From: Microbispora oryzae
Lineage (GTDB): Bacteria > Actinomycetota > Actinomycetes > Streptosporangiales > Streptosporangiaceae
Direction of reading: 5' to 3'
Assembly: GCF_017896165.1 (NCBI RefSeq)
Contig: NZ_JAFCNB010000007.1
Coordinates: 124,001 to 188,000 of the forward strand
Length of the DNA stretch: 64,000 nucleotides
Both the position numbers and the translations under genes were made by a program. The notes under the pieces were generated by a model, which had not been told where the DNA came from, did not search any database, and saw nothing but the letters and a program-made list of their open reading frames with translations. The stretch's first letter is position 1. Each line of letters begins with the position of its first letter. Below are positions 57,764 through 64,000 of the stretch, in pieces.

Positions 57764-58608
57764 CCGTCCTTGCGGCCCTTCCAGCGGAACGTCGTCAGGC
57801 ACAGAACCAGGCCGCCGACCAGCCAGGCGCCGAGCACCAGGGCCACCCGGCCGAGCTCGTACGACTTGGCGATCTCCAGGGCGGCCCCCGCGTCGCCCAG
57901 GAACACCGATCGGAAGCCCTGGCACATCCACTTCAGGGGAAAGAGGGACGCGATGTTGATCAGCCACGGCGGCAACTCCGTGAACGGGATGAACACCCCC
58001 GAGATGAACTGGAGCACCACGAACGGCATGCTGATCACCGCTGCCGCGCTCTTCGCGGACCGGGGCAGGCTGCTGGCCGCGATCCCCAGCAGGGCCGCCG
58101 CCGACACGCCCAGGACGAACACCCAGGCGAAGGTCACCCATCTGGACGGATCGGACGGCAGGTCGAGGTCGTACATCAGCACGCCGATGGTGAGCAGGAT
58201 CGCCACCTCGAGGAACGCGACGACCAGGACGTTGACGACCTTGCCCACAAAGTAGGCGGCGGCCGGCATGGGCGTTCCGGCGAGCCGCTTCAGCGTGCCG
58301 TCGTCGCGGTCGGCGGCGATGCCGATGCCGAGGTTCTGGAAACCGGAGCCCATCACGCCCGCGCCGATCAGTCCGGCCGTGTAGAGCTGCGAGACGGTCA
58401 GCCCGGTGCCTTCCAGGCTGCCGGAGAAGATCGAGCCGAAGAGCACGAGCAGGATGATCGGGAAGGCGAAGGTGAAGACTACGGCGTCCTTCTCGCGGAA
58501 GAACATCTTGGTCTCGACGGCGCCGCGGGCCAGGCCGAGGCGGAGCGTCGACGGCAGGGAGACGGAGGAGGCGGCCGTCGAGGGGACGGCCGTGGCGGTA
58601 TCGGTCAT
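57760..58608 (-). CDS. ABC-2 type transporter permease
   Basis: 282 residues with six membrane helices (ABC2_membrane). Contains FFREKDAVVFTFAFPIILLVLFG at the first helix and the FVVLQFISGVFIPFTELPPWL block before the last. DrrB-like. Works with the ATPase upstream and likely exports a drug or lipid sensed through the adjacent two-component pair. Confidence 0.93.
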   Translation of the reverse strand: MTDTATAVPSTAASSVSLPSTLRLGLARGAVETKMFFREKDAVVFTFAFPIILLVLFGSIFSGSLEGTGLTVSQLYTAGLIGAGVMGSGFQNLGIGIAADRDDGTLKRLAGTPMPAAAYFVGKVVNVLVVAFLEVAILLTIGVLMYDLDLPSDPSRWVTFAWVFVLGVSAAALLGIAASSLPRSAKSAAAVISMPFVVLQFISGVFIPFTELPPWLINIASLFPLKWMCQGFRSVFLGDAGAALEIAKSYELGRVALVLGAWLVGGLVLCLTTFRWKGRKDG

Positions 58609-58639
58609 GCGAACGCCTCGTCAGGGGAGGGGGGGCGGG

Positions 58640-59503
58640 TCAGGCGGGATCGATGAGCCGGAGATAGACATCCTCCAGCGTGGGACGGGTGACGCTGAGC
58701 CCGGGGACCTCCCCGCCGTAGCGGGCGCTGAGCTCCAGCACGGTCTGCGTCGGGGTGTCGGTCTCGACCGATCCGTCCGACCAGGTCACCTTCGCCTTGG
58801 CGGTGGCCCGGCCGCCCAGGGTCGCCGGATCGCCGAGGGCGACGACGCGCCCGCGCGCCACGACGGCCACGCGGTCGGCCAGGGCCTCGGCCTCCTCCAG
58901 ATAGTGGGTGGTCAGCACGATGGTCGTCCCGTCGTGGGCCAGGCCCTCGATCAGCTCCCAGAACTGGCGCCGCGCCTCCGGGTCGAAGCCGGTGGTCGGC
59001 TCGTCGAGGAACAGCAGCTCGGGGCGGCCGATCACGCCGAGGGCGACGTCGACGCGCCGGCGCTGCCCGCCGGATAGCTGGCGGACCCGCTTGGACGCGC
59101 TCTCGGTGAGCCCCACCAGCTCGATGAGCTCGTCGACGTTCCGCGAACGCGGGTAGTACTCCGCGAAGTGCCGCAGGGTCTCGCGGACGGAGAGCTCCGC
59201 CGCGTCGTTGGCGGTCTGCAGGACGATCCCGATGCGGGACCGCCACAGGCGGGTGGGCCGTCCGGGATCGCTCCCCAGTACGCTGACCTCTCCGGAGTCC
59301 CTGGTCCGGTATCCCTCCAGGATCTCCACGGTGGTCGACTTGCCGGCGCCGTTGGGGCCGAGGATGGCGAAGACCTCTCCCTGCCGCACGTCCAAGTCGA
59401 TTCCGGCCACGGCGTGCACGTCGCCGTACCGCTTCGTCAGTCCGCGTACGCGAATCGCCGGTGTCACCGCTTCTGTCGCGGCGTTTGTCGCGGCTTGTGT
59501 CAT
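58640..59503 (-). CDS. ABC-2 type transporter ATP-binding protein
   Basis: 287 residues. Walker A GPNGAGKST, signature LSGGQRRRVDVALG, Walker B LLFLDEPTTGFD, H-loop LTTHYLEEAEALADR; C-terminal DrrA-like extension. I chose ATG 59503, with GGAGA about 10 bases upstream; the longer frame from 59539 lacks a ribosome site. First gene of the exporter/two-component operon. Confidence 0.94.
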   Translation of the reverse strand: MTQAATNAATEAVTPAIRVRGLTKRYGDVHAVAGIDLDVRQGEVFAILGPNGAGKSTTVEILEGYRTRDSGEVSVLGSDPGRPTRLWRSRIGIVLQTANDAAELSVRETLRHFAEYYPRSRNVDELIELVGLTESASKRVRQLSGGQRRRVDVALGVIGRPELLFLDEPTTGFDPEARRQFWELIEGLAHDGTTIVLTTHYLEEAEALADRVAVVARGRVVALGDPATLGGRATAKAKVTWSDGSVETDTPTQTVLELSARYGGEVPGLSVTRPTLEDVYLRLIDPA

Positions 59504-59583
59504 GGCACAAGCATCTCCGCCACGGGCCTCCGGCGGCACCCCCGACTGGACGATCTCGGTGTCCTGCGAACGGTGGACACAGC

Positions 59584-60258
59584 TCAGAAAAGGGTCGGGT
59601 TCTCCGGCTCGATGCCCCGCAGCGCGTCGTAGTCGAGAGTGACGCAGTCGATGCCCCGGTCCTGGGCGAGGACGCGGGCCTGCGGCTTGATCTCCTGCGC
59701 CGCGAACATCCCCCGCACGGGGGCCAGGCGCGGGTCGCGGTTCAGCAGCTCCAGGTAGCGGGTGAGCTGCTCCACGCCGTCGATGTCGCCCCGCCGCTTG
59801 ATCTCGACGGCGACCGTGCCGCCCGAATTGTCACGGCACAGGATGTCGACCGGCCCGATCGCGGTCATGTACTCCCGGCGGACCAGGCTCCATCCCTCGC
59901 CCAGAGTGGTGATGTGCTCGGCGAGCAGCTCCTGCAGGTGGGCCTCGACGCCGTCCTTGCGGAGCCCCGGGTCGACGCCCAGCTCGTGGCTGGAGTCGTG
60001 CAGGACCTCCTCGATGGTGAGGACGAGCTTCTCACCGGTCTTGCCGTGCACGATCGACCAGGTGAGGACGTCGTCGATCGTCTCCTCACGCACCTTGCAC
60101 GGCGGGTTCATCCAGTTGAGCGGTTTGTACGCCCGGTCGTCGGCGTGAATCGACACCGAGCCGTCCGCCTTCATCAGGATGAGCCGGGGCGCCATGGGAA
60201 GATGAGCCGTCAGCCTGCCCACGTAATCCACGCTGCACCGCGCGATGACCAGCCGCAT
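59584..60258 (-). CDS. nucS: mismatch-specific endonuclease NucS
   Basis: 224 residues. EndoMS/NucS replaces MutSL mismatch repair in actinobacteria. N-terminal dimer domain [24 protein letters not shown], tryptophan WMNPPCK, and the RecB-like nuclease core GPVDILCRD...[24 protein letters not shown] (Asp and ExK catalytic). ATG 60258 has TAGGG upstream. No C-terminal clamp-binding QxxLxx-like tail is obvious; it ends PENPTLF, which may serve that role. Confidence 0.96.
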   Translation of the reverse strand: MRLVIARCSVDYVGRLTAHLPMAPRLILMKADGSVSIHADDRAYKPLNWMNPPCKVREETIDDVLTWSIVHGKTGEKLVLTIEEVLHDSSHELGVDPGLRKDGVEAHLQELLAEHITTLGEGWSLVRREYMTAIGPVDILCRDNSGGTVAVEIKRRGDIDGVEQLTRYLELLNRDPRLAPVRGMFAAQEIKPQARVLAQDRGIDCVTLDYDALRGIEPENPTLF

Positions 60259-60302
60259 GTGGGCCAACCCTACCGGGGGTTGGAACGACCGGGGGACGCT
60301 CT

Positions 60303-60393
60303 GGGACACTGATACGTGACACTGACTCGTGACACTGACTCGTGACACCGGCTCGTGACACCGGCTCGTGAGGCTGACGCGTGACGCTGACGT
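60303..60393. repeat. 13-bp minisatellite, 7 units
   Basis: Units start at 60303, 60316, 60329, 60342, 60355, 60368 and 60381. Units 2-3 are GTGACACTGACTC, 4-5 GTGACACCGGCTC, 6-7 more diverged, and unit 1 degenerate. It lies 45 bases upstream of the nucS ATG between divergent genes. Confidence 0.9.
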
Positions 60394-60516
60394 CACCTGA
60401 CGTCCGGAGGGCCGCCGATGCCGGCCGCCCGGGAGTACGTCCACCGACCATCCTTGGAAGAATGAGCCGTTCTCGCCCGTTCTGCCTGACATGAGCCCCC
60501 GGGAAGGATCGCCGCA

Positions 60517-60834
60517 GTGAGCCCCCGCCGCGCCAGGCGCCTCGATCCGTTCGACCGTCCGGATCGTCGCGGCGCCACGCGCCCCGTCACGTCCGTCCCC
60601 GGCGTGGACCGGCGCGAGAGCGCGTCCGACGGCGACTGGGTCGTCCGCAACGTGGGAGGGTCGGGGCCGGACAAGACCTACCGATGTCCGGGCTGCGAGC
60701 AGGACATCCGGTCGGGCGTGCCGCATATCGTGAGCTGGCCCGACTGGCCGGGCGGCGAGGACGAGCGCCGGCACTGGCACACCGCCTGCTGGCGCAACCG
60801 TCTCAACCGGGGCCCGGGGCGAAGCCGCTACTGA
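60517..60834 (+). CDS. small zinc-finger-like protein
   Basis: 105 residues. An Arg-rich N-terminus ([19 protein letters not shown]), then [20 protein letters not shown]...HWHTACW, giving C-x2-C, His and H-x3-C as possible zinc ligands in a treble-clef/HNH-like fold without the usual catalytic HNH set. Divergent from nucS. GTG 60517 is preceded by GGGAAGGATCG. May bind nucleic acid; function unknown. Confidence 0.7.
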   Translation: MSPRRARRLDPFDRPDRRGATRPVTSVPGVDRRESASDGDWVVRNVGGSGPDKTYRCPGCEQDIRSGVPHIVSWPDWPGGEDERRHWHTACWRNRLNRGPGRSRY

Positions 60835-60870
60835 CCGGCCCGAGGGTGGATCCGACAGAAGGAGTTCTAG

Positions 60871-61581
60871 GTGGGAACGGACATCAGGGCGTCCACGGTG
60901 CTGCCGGCCCGGCGCGAGGACATCGAGCTGCACACCGCGGACGGCCTGACCCTGGTCGGCGAGCTGGCGCTGCCTGAAGACCGGGCGCCGGAGGCGACGC
61001 TGGTCTGCCTGCACCCGCTGCCCACGCACGGCGGCATGATGGACAGCCACGTGCTGCGCAAGGCGTCGTACCGGCTGCCGGCCCTCGCCGGCCTCGCCGT
61101 GCTCCGCTTCAACACCCGCGGCACCACCTCCGACCGCGGCACGTCCCAGGGGGCCTTCGGGGACGGTGAGGGCGAGCGGTTCGACGTGGCCGCCGCGCTG
61201 GAGTACGCCGAGTTCCACGACCTGCCGCGGCCCTGGCTGGTGGGCTGGTCGTTCGGCACCGAGCTGGCGCTGAAGTGGGGCAGGGACCCGCTCGTCCAGG
61301 GCGCCGTCCTGCTGTCGCCGCCGCTGCACCGGGCGACCGACGACGACCTGGACGGCTGGGCCGCCTTCGGCCGGCCGCTGGTCGCGCTGGTGCCCGAGTT
61401 CGACGACTACCTGCGCCCCGAGGAGGCCGCGAAGCGGTTCTCCCGGGTGCCGCAGGCCGAGGTCGTCGGCGTCGAGGGAGCCAAGCACCTGTGGGTCGGC
61501 GAGCCGTACGTGCGGATCGTCCTCAACGAGATCGTCAAGCGGGTCAACCCGGCCGCCGCGCCGCTGCCCACCGCCGTGTGA
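60871..61581 (+). CDS. alpha/beta hydrolase
   Basis: 236 residues. Strand-turn [14 protein letters not shown] (oxyanion side), nucleophile elbow GWSFGTE, and late residues EFDDYL and [10 protein letters not shown] supply acid and His. Short form of the KANL3/dienelactone hydrolase-like group. GAAGGAG precedes GTG 60871. Substrate unknown. Confidence 0.85.
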   Translation: MGTDIRASTVLPARREDIELHTADGLTLVGELALPEDRAPEATLVCLHPLPTHGGMMDSHVLRKASYRLPALAGLAVLRFNTRGTTSDRGTSQGAFGDGEGERFDVAAALEYAEFHDLPRPWLVGWSFGTELALKWGRDPLVQGAVLLSPPLHRATDDDLDGWAAFGRPLVALVPEFDDYLRPEEAAKRFSRVPQAEVVGVEGAKHLWVGEPYVRIVLNEIVKRVNPAAAPLPTAV

Positions 61582-61670
61582 TGCGTCCTTGCGGGCCTCC
61601 GCCGGGGTGACATGCCGCGAATCGGCGGCGAACCCCGGCGCGGAGACGGCCACGGGTCTACGGTGACCTG

Positions 61671-62453
61671 ATGCAGCTCTACTCGCGTTCCACCGGAAGT
61701 GGCGTGCCTGTCGTCCTGCTCCACGCCTTCCCTCTGTCGTCGGCCATGTGGCTCGCCCAGCGCGAGGGACTGGCGCCGTTCTGCCGGGTGATCACACCTG
61801 ATCTCCGCGGGTTCGGCGGGTCCCGGCTGGGCGACGACGAGCCCTCGCTCGACGCCATGGCCGACGACGTCGTGAACCTGCTCGACCAGGAGGGCGTCGA
61901 GCGTGCCGTGATCGGCGGTCAGTCGATGGGCGGCTACGTGACCATGGCGGTGTGCCGCCGCCACCCCGAGCGGGTGCTCGGCGTCGTCCTGGCGGGCACG
62001 AAGGCCGGCGCCGACACGGAGGCGGCCCGGGCCAACCGGGAGCGGATCGCCACGGCCGTGCTGGAGAGCGGCACGGGCATCCTGGTCGAGGAGTCGATGC
62101 CGCCCATGCTGGGCGCGACCACGAAGCAGCGCAGGGGAATGGTTCTCGGCCGGGTGCGCGGGCTGGTGCAGGCCGCGCCGCCCCCGGCCGTCGCGTGGGC
62201 GCAGCGCGCCATGGCGGCCCGGCCGGACTCGTTCGACGTGCTGCGGGGGCTGCGGGTGCCCGCACTGATCATCGTGGGGGACGAGGACGAGCTGACCCCG
62301 GCGCCCGAGGCCCAGGCGATGGCCGAGGCGATGGCGGGGACCGTCGCGGGCGCGAGGACGGCCGTGGTCGAGCAGGCGGGGCATCTGGTCGCCATGGAAC
62401 AGCCTGAGGCCTTCAACCGGCTGGTCGCCGAGTTTGTGAAGTCCCTCGGCTGA
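61671..62453 (+). CDS. alpha/beta hydrolase (esterase/lactonase-like)
   Basis: 260 residues. [10 protein letters not shown] oxyanion motif, DLRGFGGS, nucleophile elbow GGQSMGGY (Ser about 86), GDEDELTPA (Asp) and [15 protein letters not shown] (His). Close in plan to 3-oxoadipate enol-lactonase and small esterases. Unrelated to the hydrolase just upstream apart from fold. Confidence 0.9.
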   Translation: MQLYSRSTGSGVPVVLLHAFPLSSAMWLAQREGLAPFCRVITPDLRGFGGSRLGDDEPSLDAMADDVVNLLDQEGVERAVIGGQSMGGYVTMAVCRRHPERVLGVVLAGTKAGADTEAARANRERIATAVLESGTGILVEESMPPMLGATTKQRRGMVLGRVRGLVQAAPPPAVAWAQRAMAARPDSFDVLRGLRVPALIIVGDEDELTPAPEAQAMAEAMAGTVAGARTAVVEQAGHLVAMEQPEAFNRLVAEFVKSLG

Positions 62454-62502
62454 GCCCGTCCGAGCTCCTCCTGAATACCACCCGAACACCAGCGGACGCG
62501 GA

Positions 62503-62534
62503 ACGGGGCCCGGCGGTGAACCGCCGGGCCCCGT
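62503..62534. terminator. hairpin between convergent genes
   Basis: Perfect 15-bp stem (62503-62517 with 62520-62534, ACGGGGCCCGGCGGT and complement) with two unpaired bases at the tip. It lies 49 bases after the hydrolase stop and 39 before the convergent stop. Confidence 0.8.
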
Positions 62535-62573
62535 CACAGTGCCGTCATTGACTCCCCGAACGCCTCGGTGGGG

Positions 62574-63878
62574 CTACTCCTGCCACCACTCCGCGTCGTC
62601 GTCGCTCTTCACCGGGGCCGGCTCGACCGGGGCGGCCGACACGACCGGCTTCTCGACCACGGGCGGAGCCGCGGGCGCGGACAACGCCGGCTTGGCCGGG
62701 GCCGCGGTGACCGGCGCGGGCTCCGGGTCCATGCCCGGCAGCGGGGCGCCGCCGAGCAGCTGCCGCAGCTGGGCGAGGTGGCTGGTGATGCTGTCGCGCT
62801 GACGGGTGAGCTCGTCCACCTGGCGCTGCATCGCCGTACGGGTGCGCTCCGCCTCGTTCTTGGCGTCGGTGACGATCGAGTCTGCGCTCGACTTGGCCTC
62901 CGCCACGAGCTGGTCGGCGTTCTTGCGCGCGTTGGCCAGCAACTGCTTGGCGTGGGTGTCGGCCTCGCGGCGGGTCTGCTCGGCCTGCTGCGTGGCCTTG
63001 GCGGCCCGCTGCTCGGCGGTGGCGGCCCGCTGCTCGGCCTCGGCGACCAGCTTCTGGGTGTTGGCCTGGGCGGTGGCGTGGCGCTCCGCCTCCTGGCGCT
63101 CCGCCTCCTCCCGGCGCGCGGCGAGCTGGATCTCGAACTCGGCCTCGTCCTGCGCCCGCTTGGCCTCGGACTCCTCCAGGATCCGCTGGGCCTGGGCGCG
63201 CATCTCGTCCGCCTGACGCTTCGCGGTGGTGAGCACCTCGTCGCGCTCGCGCTTGGTGGACGCCCGCAGCTGAGCGACCTCGCGCTCGGTCGTCGTGCGC
63301 AGCTTCGCGATCTCCCGCTCGGCGTCCGCCCGCTTCTCCGCGACCTCGTGGTCGGCGGTGGCCCGGATCTTGGCGACCTCGCGCTCGGTGGTGGCGGTCA
63401 GCTCGTCCGCCTCTCGGCGGGCGGTCGAGCGGATCTCCTCCGCGTCGCGATCGGCGCTGCTGCGCAGCTCCTCGGCCTCCCGCGTGGCGAGGGCCCGCTT
63501 CTCCGCCGCCTCGTTCTCCGCGGCGGCCCGCAGGTCGGCCGCGTCCACCTTGGCGGCGGCCCTGATCTCGTTCGCCTCGGACCTGGCGGCCTGGACGAGC
63601 TCGGTCGCCTGCTCCTCCGCCAGACGCAGCAGCTGCTCGATGCGTGCGCCGAGACCCGAGTACGTCGGACGCTCCTGCTCCTGCAGCTGACGCTGGGAGT
63701 CGGTCAGGTCGCGCTGAAGGGCGGAGACCTGCTCCTTGGCCTGACGCAGTTCGGTGTCGAGCGTCTTCAGATGGTCGTGGACCTGGTGCCGGTCATAGCC
63801 CCGGAGCACCACGTCGAATTCCCGAGATGGGGCGTCTTCGAAGAAGTTGTTTAGCTGGGCGTCGATGTCGGACTGCAT
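62574..63878 (-). CDS. DivIVA/FilP-like coiled-coil cytoskeletal protein
   Basis: 434 residues. The N-terminus has a DivIVA-like lead (FDVVLRGYDRHQVHDHLKTL) and a break around RPTYSGLGARIEQLL, followed by an almost continuous Ala/Glu/Arg coiled coil (70-370) with repeating EREVAKIRATAD and EAEELRSSADRD blocks. The C-terminal 55 residues are Pro/Ala-rich and end DDDAEWWQE. It resembles the Streptomyces filament-forming proteins FilP/Scy that support polar growth. ATG 63878. Confidence 0.88.
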   Translation of the reverse strand: MQSDIDAQLNNFFEDAPSREFDVVLRGYDRHQVHDHLKTLDTELRQAKEQVSALQRDLTDSQRQLQEQERPTYSGLGARIEQLLRLAEEQATELVQAARSEANEIRAAAKVDAADLRAAAENEAAEKRALATREAEELRSSADRDAEEIRSTARREADELTATTEREVAKIRATADHEVAEKRADAEREIAKLRTTTEREVAQLRASTKRERDEVLTTAKRQADEMRAQAQRILEESEAKRAQDEAEFEIQLAARREEAERQEAERHATAQANTQKLVAEAEQRAATAEQRAAKATQQAEQTRREADTHAKQLLANARKNADQLVAEAKSSADSIVTDAKNEAERTRTAMQRQVDELTRQRDSITSHLAQLRQLLGGAPLPGMDPEPAPVTAAPAKPALSAPAAPPVVEKPVVSAAPVEPAPVKSDDDAEWWQE

Positions 63879-64000
63879 GAGGCTCGATCCTGGTTGTCGA
63901 GACGGCTACAGGGGGGGCCGGACGGGGTCGGACTTCCGAGGCGAGGAAGCAAAATGGCATCCACGTCCGGTGGTACGCCAGCGTACTCCGGTACTGCCAC
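63879..64000 (-). other. upstream region of the coiled-coil gene
   Basis: The last 122 bases hold the leader of the coiled-coil gene, with AGGATCGAGCC before its ATG on the minus strand. No other gene is visible up to the window edge. Confidence 0.4.

Noticed and set aside
60303-60393. CRISPR array
   Set aside because: Units are directly adjacent 13-mers with no unique spacers; this is a minisatellite.

Overview
The window is GC-rich actinomycete chromosome. Gene order (lysA-hom ... thrC-thrB-rho-rpmE-prfA-prmC-tsaC-wecA-atp operon-nucS), frequent GTG starts, NucS, an Arg/Gly/Asp-rich Rho and a MacB-like exporter all fit an actinomycete. The extra surface-glycan genes and overall protein style suggest the Streptosporangiales (Streptosporangium/Nonomuraea/Microbispora-like); that family-level placement is an inference. 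No tRNA, rRNA, insertion sequence, prophage or CRISPR array was seen.

Layout. 1-7 kb: a coiled-coil protein cut by the window edge, a His/Asp-rich small protein behind ung, and a sugar ABC importer operon with two binding lipoproteins, a MalF-type permease carrying an inserted extracellular beta-sandwich-like domain, and a MalG-type permease, closed by a clear terminator. 7-12.5 kb: PadR regulator with a MacB/FtsX-type exporter, then treS (trehalose synthase), which could use sugar brought in by the importer. 12.6-17.6 kb: an asparagine-synthetase-like protein without the glutaminase cysteine, a CgeB/glycosyltransferase-like protein, and a short ArgS relative made only of the N-terminal and anticodon-binding domains.

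17.6-33.2 kb: the aspartate-family pathway lysA, hom, thrC, thrB. It is split by about 10.5 kb of cell-surface carbohydrate genes: a GT39-like membrane transferase, a secreted polysaccharide deacetylase, three paralogous GT2 enzymes, a two-part GT2 protein and a membrane-anchored methyltransferase. 33.5-40.4 kb: rho, a secreted Ig-like protein on the opposite strand, rpmE, prfA, prmC and the threonylcarbamoyl-AMP synthase gene.

40.5-44.7 kb: the least explained segment. It holds a 1,143-residue repeat-rich protein with a WXG100-like helical N-terminus and three copies of a P-[MI]-[DN]-M-P motif, a 128-residue partner, and a possible short peptide gene just before wecA. 44.8-54.4 kb: wecA, two small AtpI-type membrane genes and atpB-E-F-H-A-G-D-C plus the DUF2550 gene; a 26-codon ORF is translationally coupled to atpB. 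54.4-64 kb: cobalamin adenosyltransferase, TetR regulator, an ABC-2 exporter with its two-component system, nucS, a small zinc-finger-like protein, two alpha/beta hydrolases and a FilP/DivIVA-like coiled-coil protein.

Noncoding structure includes several long perfect hairpins between convergent genes, two minisatellites (23 bp at 14.5 kb and 13 bp at 60.3 kb), palindromes upstream of treS, and likely leaderless promoters for ung, lysA and the atp operon.
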